64,000 nucleotides of DNA, taken from Monomorium pharaonis (lineage: Eukaryota; Arthropoda; Insecta; Hymenoptera; Formicidae). Shown in pieces: positions 13,373-25,400 of this stretch (within the stretch, counting starts at the first letter, position 1; each line of letters starts with the position of its first letter). The stretch covers positions 8,944,501-9,008,500 of the forward strand of contig NC_050476.1 in NCBI RefSeq assembly GCF_013373865.1. Reading direction: 5' to 3'. The notes beneath the pieces were generated by a model that saw only the letters and a program-made list of their open reading frames with translations, was not told where the DNA came from and searched no databases. The position numbers and the translations under genes were made by a program.

Positions 13373-13789
13373 CTATATTTAATTGGCGATATGAAAATGT
13401 GATATTTTTCGATATTTTCCGATGTCATCAAAATAAAACGTAAAATACTTACATTTTTTAATATAAATAAATAATTTGAAAATTTTAACAATTTATTATT
13501 ATTAATTTTCATTAATTACAAAACAGAAGTAATAATATTAAAGTAACAGTTACTATTAAAGTAACAAATAACACTTTATATTCACTTAATTTGTAGTAAA
13601 TGATGAAATTTTGCATTATACTTTAATATAAAAAAAAACAGTCATTTTTATGACGATTTTACTTAATTCAGCAATTTTGTGACGTTCCATACCCAGATAG
13701 CAAATCATAAAGAAATGGCAATTCCACGTTCACTCCATGACGTGGAGAACAATATAATTGATTAATTTTTAATCAAATATGACCGCGCA

Positions 13790-14412
13790 TTTGCCTTTTT
13801 GTTCGATTCCGAATAGTAGTTTACTTGGCGTTTCACCGGTCGACTTAACAGTCGTATTACTTATCGCATACTCAGCATCGCTCAAAACTTTGTACCAATT
13901 TTTACCCGTATCATTATCGGTCAGCTTGCTTAACATGTGAATGAATGCCTTTAAAAAATTGATCCGTTCGGCTTACCCGTTTGCCTCTATCGGATACGAT
14001 AACTCTCGGTTTGCTATAGTATACAAAGTATTGTTTTAAACACTCAATCGCTTCCCGACTTCTGGTTGTTTTTGTTGCGTACGACTTCGTAAATTTGATG
14101 AAGAAATCGACTATTGCAAATACATATTTCTTGGTGAGTACGCTTTTATCCATCGGCCCGCGTGGTCAATGTGTATCGTATCAAACGGGACGGCTACTTT
14201 AGCATCACAATGCAATTTCCTTTCAATTTTATCATTAGGTGGAGAAAAAGCGATACATTAAAACAATTGCGCACATGACTAGTGACCTTTTCCTTGAGAA
14301 ACCAATAGTTTCGTTTAATAATATCGCAGACTTTTTCAATGCCTACGTGGCCCATCTCATCGTAATATTTGAACATTACATTAGCATCTATATTTGCTGA
14401 TACATAAAACAA
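13790..14412 (-). pseudogene. int: Gypsy integrase, truncated
   Basis: The H-x-H zinc part is seen in MGHVGIEKVCDIIKRNYWF (about 14360). The catalytic core has AIVDFFIKFTKSYAT and RVIVSDRG, which supply the first two acidic residues of DDE. After a frame break come HMLSKLTDN, AEYAISNTTVKSTGETP and LLFGIEQKG. The C-terminal tail is lost. A frameshift and stops mark it as dead. Confidence 0.8.
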
Positions 14413-14701
14413 TAGGTTTTCGCCGTTCTTCCGATAGACTAATCCATTTCTGAGCTCGAAGTACTTGCGTTCGCGTAACTCTATCTAACTCATTACGTAA
14501 AAGTTTTACTGTTGGGTCCTGATTTTGACAGAGCGACAAATTTAATTCAAATGAATTGTCCTCGACGACTAAAATGCTATTCGCCCTACTTAATCCGTCG
14601 ACATGAGTAATTTTTCTGCCCTCGCGATGTCGTAATCATAGTCCTGAAGTTCTAACGCTTTGAATGCGCGGGTTAATATCTTTTTTTTTTCAAAGCAAGC
14701 G

Positions 14702-16373
14702 TCAAGGAATTGCAGTAATAATCTTAAATTTAATACCATACAGATAAATTTTGAATCTTCTAACAGCATAGACAATAGCTAGTATCTCTAGTTCAAAACT
14801 ATGATATTTGCTTTTAAGTTCCGACGCCCTCTTCGAAAAATAAAATATCGGATGAAATCTCAAGTCCGCCTTGCACTGCATTAAGACTGCACCAAAACCT
14901 AATGAACATGTGTCGCAATGAAGCTCTGTTTCATTCCGTGGACTATAAACTGATAAAACAGGTGTCTCAGTCAATTAACGCTTTAGAATTTCGACCGTCT
15001 CTAGCTCTTTCTCGCTAAAAGTGAATTTTACATCTTTTTTTAACAAGTCGTACTTAGCAAGTATAGAGAAGTTTTCTATAAATTTTCTGAAAAACGAGCA
15101 TAACCTGATAAATCCCCGTACTTCCCTTACGGTCGTCAGATTCGGAAAGTTTAACACCGCTTCAATACCGCTCTTGGTTGGGTGTATGCCCCTCTGCGAC
15201 ACTAGATATCCTAAATACTCCATTTCCGTGAACAAAAACTTACATTTGTCGATTCTCAATTTTAACTTATTATTTACAAGCGATTTAAATACCCGCCTCA
15301 AGACTTGTAGGTGATGTTCGATCGTCGTTGTGGCTATTAAAAAGTCATCTATATACGCTACCCCCTCTCGAACAGTTCTTCTAAGATTTTGTTTACATAA
15401 CGGGTGAATCGGGCTGGAGCCGGTTTCAAACCGAACGGCAACCTTAAATATTCATATTGGCCAAACAGGATTACGAATGCCGTATATTTAACTGATTCGT
15501 TTGCTACGCGTATGTAATAAAACCCGTCTTTAAGATCCAGCAAGCTGAAATATTTTTTCCTTTCCAATAGGTCCAGCTGTTCTTCTGTAATCGGTAGAGG
15601 GTGGTTGTCGTGTGCTAAATACGAATTTAGTGTTTGGAAATTCACACACATTCTAGTCTCGCCATTCTTTTTCTTAGTGAGAACAATCGGGGATGCGTAT
15701 TCGGATTCGCTCGCTCGGATAATTTTTTTCTCGAGTAACGCATCTAATTTTTTTTCTTACTTCAAATTTTTCCGCGTGCGACAATCTTCTCGGAGAAAAA
15801 TAGAAAGGCTGATACTTTTAATACAAGCTTTATTTCAGCCTCAATTTGAAGCTCTTCTGGACGCTCCACCGACACGCAATCTTTTTCAAACAATTTGATC
15901 CAATTGTTTTGAATCTCGTTCGGAATCTCCGGATTTATTTTTAATCCATCAGCTATTCCATTCCTTTCCTCAGATGCATTTATATTCAGGATTTCATAGC
16001 ATTCGTCCAAGACGTTTACATTTCCGCGTGTTAGCTTATATCCAAATTTATTTATAATATCTCGTTCCAAAATTACCGCAGAATCCGTAGTACCGTCATC
16101 GATCACAAATAATTGTAGCCCCTCCCTCAAAACTTCGTCTAAAGTAATATCTAGCTTTACCTAGCCGACAATCTTTAATTTGGAACCGTTTATTCCGTGA
16201 TATTTTAAGTCTCTACTTTCAATTTCTTCGATCGCGTTACTTAAGATAAAATTTTCTTTCACGAAGCTAACAGGACTCCCCGTATCGAACAGTGTATCTA
16301 AATAGAAACAAAATCTTTTGCCTTCGTACTCGAGTTCGTACTTCGTTTTTTGTTGACAAACGTCTTCTTCCAA
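14702..16373 (-). pseudogene. pol: Gypsy pol: protease, reverse transcriptase, RNase H
   Basis: The protease has the active-site motif DTGS in YLDTLFDTGSPVSFVKE (about 16300). Reverse transcriptase motifs are FSLLDLKDGFYYIRV (about 15550), LRLPFGLKPAPARF (about 15430) and YIDDFL (about 15345-15362, spanning a frame break). RNase H follows with HCDTCSLGFGAVL and SKYHSFELEILAIVYAVRRF. The catalytic YxDD is present. Frames change near 16150, 15760, 15360 and 14975, so no full polyprotein can be made. Confidence 0.88.
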
Positions 16374-16424
16374 ATGCGTCTCGCGGATGTATGTTACCTG
16401 TGAATCGGTCTTCTTGACTTCCGA

Positions 16425-17517
16425 ACAGTCCTTTGCGTGATGACCTTCCTCACTGCACTGGAAGCAGGTCGAATTCTTCTTTAGTTCGGTACAATCTCTC
16501 GCCAGATGCCCAACACCTTGGCAGTTATAACAACGAATGATGCCTCTGTCCGATGCTTCTTGCTCGTTGACATTAGAAAGTTTGGCACCTTTGAGTTCGC
16601 TTGTCGACGCCTTCGGTGATTTTAATTCGCTCTTGCCGAAGTTATTTCCGGACGTTCCTCGAGCTCATAGCAATACTTTTTCGAAAGCCTTTATCAGCTC
16701 CTCCACCTCCGTAAAGCCTTGCATCTTTGCCTGATTTTTCAGAAACTGGTCAGGAATGCCTTCAATGATATAATCGACTAATTCATCGTTGTTGACTGGC
16801 ACACAATTTCCCAATAACACTTTTTCGTGTACGTACTCATTAAATAATTCACTATGTTTCCAGGCGCCTTCCTCAAATTTCTTGCGTAACACGAGTTTGC
16901 GTGGTTTATAATCAAACATTTTTTTTATGTTCTTAACAGATCGTCAAGCGACAGTTCCAGATGATCCGGTTTCGAATGGAACCACTCGAGCGTTTTTTCT
17001 TTCATTTTTGTACTAATGAGGACCTTCGTCTTTTTATCCGTCAGAGTATATGCGCTTTTCACAAATTTTATTTACTTTTCCCAATTCACATATTCGCTGT
17101 CTCCCCCGTCGAAAGTGTTGATTAATTCCTTTATTTCGCTCAGATTTATCTTATCGCGATTATCTTGCCCGACCTCCGACTCGGCATTCCTTCCGTAACT
17201 CGCTCTTGTTTCTCGCAACCACTACAATTTGCGTTGTGTCACCTCCAGTTCTCGTTTGGCTAACTCTTTCTCGCGTCTACACAAGTCCATTTCCCGCCGT
17301 AGACGCATGCTTTCTGATCCGCCACTCCCGCGTCCTCCTCTGTTTTATCGGCTCCTCTGCCATCTTCTGGAATAGTCCACTCTCTGGATGGATCGGCCTC
17401 GTCCAATTTGGCAATCAATTCGGCCATGTTTCTCTTTGAACTTAGCCCTTTCTTCCTCAGCAGCTCCCTCAATCGAGGCATCTTGAGTGTGTTCGAATCC
17501 CGTTTTTGCTCACTCAT
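16425..17517 (-). pseudogene. gag: Gypsy gag: SAP-like N-terminus and two CCHC zinc knuckles
   Basis: An ATG at 17517 opens a reading frame with MPRLRELLRKKGLSSKRNM, which resembles a SAP (DNA-binding helix-extension-helix) motif. After a frame break the middle (16919-16665) reads FDYKPRKLVLRKKFEEGAW, typical of the gypsy capsid region. Near the end (16537-16425) two knuckles, CYNCQGVGHLARDC and CFQCSEEGHHAKDC, match C-x2-C-x4-H-x4-C. The knuckles bind genomic RNA during particle assembly. The gene is split by at least two frameshifts. A SAP-like start in gag is uncommon and may mark the lineage, but it is short and the assignment is tentative. Confidence 0.75.
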
Positions 17518-17926
17518 CTTGATATTCGTCGTATACGCTCTCGGCACTCAGATTCAGAATACGCACACAGCCGCGTCGGTATTCAGTTCATAGTCTCAAC
17601 AATACACACGTGCGTTGGCACAATTTAATCCTCTGTCTCGAAGCTCTCCTCGCTCTTTTTCGCCAACAGTCGCTCGCCCAGCAACACTCAATATTCCTTC
17701 CTGTCCTTCTTCTTGCCGGCTTGGCCTTCTTTTTGCCGGTTCTTGGATCGGATCCCACTTCTGAAAGCTGTAGGAAAATTTCCCTCAACGTCGCCTGATA
17801 CAGAAAAATTTCGATCGTCGCGTATCTCAAAATCGGCGGCCCGTTGCGAATGCTTTTCCACGACTTCCCTCTCTTGCCAGTCTCTTTCCTTCGCGCATGC
17901 TCTATCACCGTCACGCTCGGTCCCTA

Positions 17927-18260
17927 CACGGAGAGAATTTTCTCTTAAAAATTACCCTGAAAATCGTGGTAATTGTGAGACAACGTAAACCTTGGAAAAT
18001 TTTACCATACTTTTAATAAAATTTACAAAAATTTAGTAAAGTTTAATAAAATTTTAAGAAAATTTGGCTAAGTTTTAGTAAATTTTACTATACTTCTAAC
18101 AAAATTTACTAAAACTTAGCCAAATTTTCTTAAAATTTTACTAAACTTTACTAAATTTTTGTAAATTTTATTAAAAGTATGGTAAAATTTTCCAAGGTTT
18201 ACGTTGTCTCACAATTACCACGATTTTCAGGGTAATTTTTAAGAGAAAATTCTCTCCGTG
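17927..18260. mobile_element. Near-perfect 334-bp palindromic MITE with TA target site
   Basis: Both ends read CACGGAGAGAATTTTC (right end inverted), flanked by TA. The two arms of about 163 bp are almost identical, which points to recent insertion or gene conversion. The TA duplication suggests Tc1/mariner-type mobilisation. Confidence 0.85.
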
Positions 18261-18261
18261 T

Positions 18262-20012
18262 ACGAGTACGCCACGCTCGACTCTTACATAACTATTATGT
18301 CTTTTGCCATCTTACATCTGATGTTGCGAGGAGGTAGACAATTACCGAAAATTATTTTTAAATTTTGGTCTTTTACTTTTTATTTTTATTTTTTGTTTTT
18401 TTGTTTTTAATTTTTTGTTTTTTAATTTTTCTTTTAATTTTGTAAACCTTTGTACACCAATTTTTATGAATATTTAGTAAATATTATAAAGTAAAAAAAC
18501 GTCAATAAAGTAGATATGAGAGAAAATTCGCGATTTTGGACGCCTTTTTTAGTTTGCCACATTCAGAAACAAAATTTTAAAAAATACCTACATATTTTTG
18601 AAATGCAAGTGTTAATAATATGTTTTGTGCAGTTTTCAATATAAAAACAGCATTTTTCCCTAAGAAATCGATCATTTTCTTTAAAAAACAGGCTGAAAAA
18701 ACGTGACTATTTGATTAAATTTGTCTGGAAACAATAAAAACTAATATTTTTCACTTTTCTAAGTGTTCGCACTGTAAAGAGCGGACCTAGAAAATATCTA
18801 GAAAAATTAATTCCAAAATGAATTAATCAAGATTTCATTAAAATTTATTGGGTTAAGGCTAAAAAAAAATTTGTGTTATTTGTGTGTTAATGGGTTAAAG
18901 GGTAACACCACCTTTGAGACCATAAATAATTACCTAAATTCGGGAATTTTTTATAAGCAACTGAATAGTTTTATTGAAAAAACAAATATAAACTATTTTA
19001 TTATAAACATTAAATTATTTGAATTATTTTTATTTATTTATAATTGTTTAAAATGCAACGTATTAGCACACTTCCGCAAACGCACTTTTTTGAAGATATC
19101 ATTTTGCATGCAAGATTTCTCTAAGATGGTTTACTCTAATTGTAAGACAAAAATTCAAAACTCTGATTTTCTACATTGATTAAAGTTACAAAGTACGTAG
19201 CCGTTATAAAATATCTATTTTTTATGGCTATTTTTAGAAAAAAGTACATTGCATTTTCCGTTGTGGCTCGAAAAAACCAGAAGAAATAAAAACAAAATTC
19301 AGAAGAAAAAACAATTGAAACAGTTTTGCTAACATTCCTTCTTTTTACAAAATAAAAATTGTTTAGTTTATTTCGTTTTTTTAGAAATGTATATCTTATG
19401 TTAATCACAATTTGAAAATAATTATTGCAAAAAATGTAGAATTAAATGAGTTATAAAAAGAAAATGCATTTGTTTCTCCTTGTTTAATTGTATATGAATA
19501 ACAATAAATTGAAGTATAAATTTGTATTTTCTAAAAAATAAAAAATGTTGACCCTCCTTTTTCACCAGGACTCTTCATGTTTTTTCAATAAAGTTATTTA
19601 TTTGCCCACGAAAAAATTCTCGAACTTAGATAATCATTTTAGGACCTCAAGGGTGGTGTTATTCCTTAAATTTTAAAGTAATAACTGTAATTATATGTCA
19701 AAAGACAATTATGGACAAAATTTCGAAACTACTGATTAAAATATCTAAATTGATCATTTTTGTCTACTATATTGGGTTTGCCATTTTTAATTTTAAAGAC
19801 AGACAAAGAATTTTCATAATAGATTTGGAGACCCCAAAAACCCTTGTAACTATAATTGCACGAATTTTTATTTAAAAAAGCTCTCGTTGTTTACTGATTA
19901 AATATCAAGTAAACTTTAATTATGAATTTCAAAAATATGTGTGTCAATTGTGTGTGTGTGTGTGTGTGTATGTATGTGTGTGTGTAATCATTTTATATGT
20001 GTTTATGCACAG
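18262..20012. other. AT-rich remainder of the peroxidase intron
   Basis: T-rich and A-rich sequence with a short TG run at about 19951-19985 close to the splice acceptor CAG at 20010-20012. The ORFs present (for example 18871-19179) are AT-biased and have no recognisable domain. I see no exon. Confidence 0.6.
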
Positions 20013-20329
20013 AACAATTAAACGAATTACGGAAATCAAGTATATCGCGATTGCTTTGCGACAATGGAGACAACATTCAGCACATGCAAAGATTAGGATT
20101 TGAAAAAATCTCTGAAAAGTAAGTTTATTTAATTGTATATTTTTTCCTGTTTTGTTTGAATTAAAATACGTAAAACAATTGTTTCTAAATTACTTTGCTT
20201 CTAAATTTCAGGAATCCACTCAGAAGATGCGACGAACTCCCGCAGATAGATCTTTCTCTCTGGAAAGATTACAGCTCTCCAGAGAATCATGACCTATATC
20301 ATATTACACCTTTATATACAAAGAAATAA
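20013..20329 (+). CDS. Animal heme peroxidase, last two exons and stop
   Basis: The exon at 20013-20118 continues the split codon left at 11897 and encodes EQLNELRKSSISRLLCDNGD, the family's C-terminal pattern. It ends at GTAAGT. The exon at 20212-20329 follows CAG and encodes CDELPQIDLSLWKDY, then a TAA stop overlapping an AATAAA at 20325-20330. The phases match (1 then 2), so the frame is unbroken across an 8.1-kb intron loaded with transposons. The protein ends only about 25 residues after LWKDY. Confidence 0.92.
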
Positions 20330-20354
20330 ACAAGTTTTTCTTTTTACGTTATTA

Positions 20355-20545
20355 CGCGAAAAAAATTTTATTATTGGAAATTACTATGGTAAGTAGTAAT
20401 CGCGAACTAAAAAAAGAATTAAGAAACTTTTACTATTTTTCATCAAATTGTTATTTACATTTATGGTATAATTCTCTAAAATTTCTTCTTATGATTTATG
20501 GGTATTATCGTACAAAGTAATTATTGATGTAAAATTGTCTTCGTG
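20355..20545. mobile_element. Tc1/mariner-like MITE, diverged copy 4
   Basis: Ends CGCGAAAAAAAT and TTCGTG lie between TA dinucleotides. The inside matches the other three copies (AAATTACTATGGTAAGTAGT). It starts 25 bp after the peroxidase stop codon, so it may form part of the 3' UTR. Confidence 0.6.
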
Positions 20546-21412
20546 TAAAGATACTAGAGGAAAATTTCATACTTTATGTATTAGAGTAAAAATCTTGATT
20601 CCAAGTATTTGTAAACGAGCCTCTTAAACCAAACTGATTGACATTTTGTAAATTTTATAATTTTAATACCAGTATAATTTGGATTGTCTTGTCAATTTTC
20701 TTGACTTTTTATTTCATGTAGTTAACTATGGAACAATTTGGTTCAAAAACACTTCAATTAGAAATAATAGAGTAATAATAAAAAACTTTTAAAAAATTCT
20801 AAAAACACTCTTAAACTTTAAGGAATTGTTAGAGACAAGACAAGATCGGATTGGTCGAACATGTATTCTTTCTTCTCGAATCTAATTGTTTGCTGTTGGT
20901 TGGTTGTAGAATAATAAAATGAGAATGCGATTCTTCATCGAAATTCCTCCTGAAATTTTTAAAAATTTAAATATAAAATTTAAGAAAAAGTAATCAACAT
21001 ACATCAACTAAAGTACGTGCAGTTAAAAATTTAAGTAAAGAGTGAAATAAAAATTTAGAAGGTGAATTATATGCTACAGATAACTAGTTTGCGCATGATT
21101 CTATTTTTCAGCTAAGTAAGCTACTTCTGAAACAAAAATTATAGAAAATATATTTCACATTTGATTTTATTATCAAGCAACGCGGTAGCGGCGCGACGCC
21201 AAATACATAAAGAATCGTGCTGCATGACGCAAACTTCACTGCGCAAATGTCACGTTGCTACTAAGCTTTATCTGGAATTTAGATGTCAAATTCACTTTCA
21301 GTTAACATATTTCAGAAACTAAAATAATAATCAAAAATCTAAGAGCAACTTTATTATATAACATTGATGTGAGCTTTCGATTGCGACCAGTCCGATTAAA
21401 ATTGGTACACTC

Positions 21413-21824
21413 AATTCTGAGATCTCAAGATCTCTTGTGCAAAAAAGTTCACTTGAGTTATTTTCCACAGATTCACATGTACACACATGTAACTCAGTTT
21501 GTCGTTCAAGGGTTTTACAATGTGTCTATATACAATTTTATAAAATTAAAATAAAATTATTTCGTAATGTAAGTAGTAAATATTGGTACGCGAAAGAAAT
21601 ATAATAAACCTGATAATTCTAAGATTTTGAGATCTCTTGCGCGAAAAAGCTCATTTGAGTTATTTTCTACAAATTTACATATACATTCATACACACACGC
21701 AAAGCCAAGGTCGTTCAAGGGGCTTCACAATGTGCCTACATACAATTTTATAAAACTAAAATATTTAAAAAATTATTTTGTAATATAAATGGTGAATATT
21801 GGTATGCGAGAAAAGTATAAGTTA
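21413..21824. repeat. Diverged tandem duplication, about 205-215 bp unit
   Basis: Two copies each run from GAGATCTC through TCACTTGAGTTATTTTC or TCATTTGAGTTATTTTC and TCGTTCAAGGG to ATTGGTACGCG or ATTGGTATGCG. Copy 1 spans about 21413-21605 and copy 2 about 21615-21824. No coding content. Confidence 0.75.
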
Positions 21825-21962
21825 ATAAAAATAAAATAAATATATAACCAAACAAATACATGATATATATGTAAATGTCAAAAATATTAATATAGAAATT
21901 AATAAAATTACAACAAACGTCTGAATATTCAAGTTATAATTACAATTATATATGTATAATAT

Positions 21963-22795
<833 letters not shown>

Positions 22796-23014
22796 GACAA
22801 GAACGTTTTGTTCTACGGTAACTTTGGAGGTGGTTTTCGGGGTTTAATAATGGAGCAAAAAATTCCGGAATAGAACAACTAATTGGCTCCTAATTAGATC
22901 TAAAGAAATCCACCGCATTTGTTTAATTAAAAAAAAATTTTTTCTTGGTTGTGCTAACTTAATTTCAAAACGTAGTAATTTTTTAATTTTTACAAGAAGG
23001 AGTGAAATCTTATC

Positions 23015-24700
23015 AAAAAACCTTAAAAAGGTAAAAAAGATACGCCATATAAACGCGTGCTTTTCAAAATAAATTTGAGATCAATACAGTTAGCGAATAT
23101 ATTTTAAAAGACTTAAAGAAATTTATTAAATTTACAGAGCGGAAATTTGAAATGTAAGTAAAAGTGATTGCATTCAATTATAAATTACTTTCTTTTTATA
23201 AACCAAGTAAAAAAACATTAAAGAAGTTAATTTTCGTGTATTACAAATTAATTTTTGTACACGAAAAGAAATTACTTTCAAATTGAAACTTATGTATTCA
23301 AATTAACGCGATCCTTGTTTCATATATAAGCAACAATATATAATCTTCTTAGAAGAATTTGAAAATCTTGAATTTCAAAATATTATAGTCTTATTTCAGT
23401 ACTATAAGTATTATTTAAAAAAAATGATATAATTGTTTTGATAATTTTATTCTAAAAAAATTATAATCTTCGATTTAAACATATAGTATTTTCTATCCAA
23501 TTTTTTTCTTTTCCATTCAAGAAAATTATTCCTAAATAACGAGGATATTATTTTCTTGGTTAAATTAGCTATAAAAATTTTGAAATAAATCTTTATTCAA
23601 GTAAATCTTTTTGATTTAACAAAAATATTCTTTTTTTCTGTGTATGTTTCCAGAGAAGTAAATACACAGAAAAGTAAATAGTTGAACTTTCATTTTTTTA
23701 TGTTTGAGTTAAATAAACAATAAATAATCATGAAAACAATAATTGTTGACGTTTTATTCACAAATATTTCGATGATTTCAATTTTACGGTATTAACAGTT
23801 AGATAAAAAAATAATGAATATTCATATTTTTTTAAAAAAAGTACTTTTTTGTACAAATCAAAAAATTGATAATAGATTCTTAAAATATAACTCTTCAGCT
23901 TTCAATTATCATATTTTGAAGTATTTTTTCTTTTTTTTCTACAAAATGCAGCCGTTTAAAAAAAAAACATTTTTATGCAAATTTTTTTGATTTATTGCCT
24001 GTCTATCGAATATATCTTTTTCCGCTTTATGCATACGACTTTCTTACATATTTTATCACAATTCTGAGAAATTTTCCTTAGGAATAAAAAAATGCATTAA
24101 AATCCGTCGATTTTTGTTTGAAATACAAATTGTCAAAGTTTCCCAGGTGTCGTACACCCATGTGTGTGGTGAACGTAACTTTTTGATAGTGTGCGGTCAG
24201 AGGAATCAACCTACGGGATTATACTAAAGCAAAATCAACCAACGGGATTATACTAAAGCAAAAACTTCACAAAGTTAAAAAAGATATGTTAAGTATGTAT
24301 ATAAACGCATTCAAAAATGGTTCTATTAAAAAATTATTTGAAAAATGGGAATATAAATGATAACATATGATAAAGCAGAAACTGACAGATAGTAAAGCAA
24401 TAGAGTCACATTAATTGCATTCTTGCATATACATTTATCAATATCAATAACATGGAGCCTTGGAAATTCAGAAAAAATACGAGCCGGGCACGCTAAGTTT
24501 TTGCTTCACTATAATTCAATTGGTTGATTTTAATCATTTAATTATTAAGCTCGTTTAATCAATTTTTTAATAGATATTCAATAAATTTCTTTAAGTCTTT
24601 TAAAATATACTTGGCTAACTGTATTGATATCAAATTTATTTTGGAAAGCACGCATTTATATACTTGGCATATCTTTTTTACCTTTTTAAAGTTTTTTAAT
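23015..24700. mobile_element. 1.7-kb element with long inverted ends
   Basis: About 110 bp at 23020-23130 (AAAAAGGTAAAAAAGATACG onward) returns inverted at 24585-24700. The inside is AT-rich with no domain. Within it a 29-bp unit with ACGGGATTATACTAAAGCAA is repeated at 24204-24261, and a related inverted form lies near 24500-24535. Confidence 0.65.
24204..24261. repeat. 29-bp tandem duplication
   Basis: Two adjacent copies start AATCAACC and share ACGGGATTATACTAAAGCAA, differing at one position. Confidence 0.85.
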
Positions 24701-24893
24701 GGGTAAAATGTTATACTATAGAAATAACTAATATTTGCGAGAATTCTCTTTCACGAGAAAAATAATGAATTTTTTATGAAGATTTTTTATGAAGAAGGCA
24801 CACGAAGAAAAGTGGGAAACTAGTTTTCTAATAGGGTAAGTAGAAAATGACGCTCACTATTCTCAACATTTTCTATCTAAGTTGAGCTTAGGG

Positions 24894-24900
24894 TATAAAT
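24894..24900 (+). promoter_or_regulatory. TATA box
   Basis: TATAAAT lies about 117 bp upstream of the ATG at 25017, with a good pyrimidine-rich transcript start region around 24920-24935. It suggests the ORF is or was expressed. Confidence 0.4.
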
Positions 24901-25016
24901 TTCGTGTTCTGACACGTACAAGTGTTAGTTCTTGTGCTTTCGTGTGAGTTGGCTTAAGCATATTTCATTAAGTCGCTTGTGCGTGTTTGTTGCGTGTGCG
25001 AGAAAAGTTTATAAAA

Positions 25017-25400
25017 ATGGATCTGCGCTCAATAATTGTGAGATTTTTTGTAATCGCATGCAATCTGAATAAACAAATTGAAAAGCGCGATTACTTTAAG
25101 CATCTATCTCGTGACAACGACGAGCTTAATTACTCGCTATTCGTGCGAGTTGCGGAAAAGGAATGTTCCAGCACGATGTTGTGCATGTTGCACAGAATGG
25201 GGTATTGTGACGGAAACGCACGGCTAGTTGATATTATATCTTGCATCAAAGCGCGTCACGCGGATCCGAGTTTTTTTGAAAATGACGCGAGTGGATGTAT
25301 CGCTCACTTCCTATGTCGTCGAAACGAGGAGGTGGAAAATCAGAACAGAAAAGTATCAGATAAGAAAAAAATATTAAATATTAAATATCCACCCAGATAG
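25017..25400 (+). CDS. Unknown 127-residue protein
   Basis: The ATG in AAAATGG opens a frame starting MDLRSIIVRFFVIACNLNK. The middle has SLFVRVAEKECSSTMLCML and the end turns basic (RRNEEVENQNRKVSDKKK). Six cysteines are spread over the middle and C-terminal part. Codon use is more GC-rich than the flanks, and a TATA box lies upstream. It runs into the CCCAGATAGCAC element that starts at 25392, so the last residues (about KYPPR and the stop) come from that element and the original C-terminus is probably lost. I do not recognise a family: it could be a truncated host gene, an endogenous viral fragment or a transposon accessory protein. Confidence 0.4.
   Translation: MDLRSIIVRFFVIACNLNKQIEKRDYFKHLSRDNDELNYSLFVRVAEKECSSTMLCMLHRMGYCDGNARLVDIISCIKARHADPSFFENDASGCIAHFLCRRNEEVENQNRKVSDKKKILNIKYPPR

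Larger units (their letters stand above)
13692..17926 (-). mobile_element. Ty3/gypsy retrotransposon, decayed, in the peroxidase intron
   Basis: Reading on the - strand the order is gag with SAP-like start and two CCHC knuckles, aspartic protease, reverse transcriptase, RNase H and integrase, which is the Ty3/gypsy order. Many frameshifts and stops break it. No flanking LTR pair is visible: the 5' side is capped by the palindrome at 17927 and the 3' side stops inside or just after the integrase at a CCCAGATAGC sequence preceded by TA. It lies antisense to the peroxidase gene. Confidence 0.88.

Noticed and set aside
17588..17914. Minus-strand ORF of 108 residues upstream of gag
   Set aside because: It lies where the LTR or 5' leader of the gypsy element would be and has no domain.
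18871..19408. AT-rich ORFs in the peroxidase intron
   Set aside because: Lys/Asn/Phe-rich composition from AT bias, no domain and no splice context.
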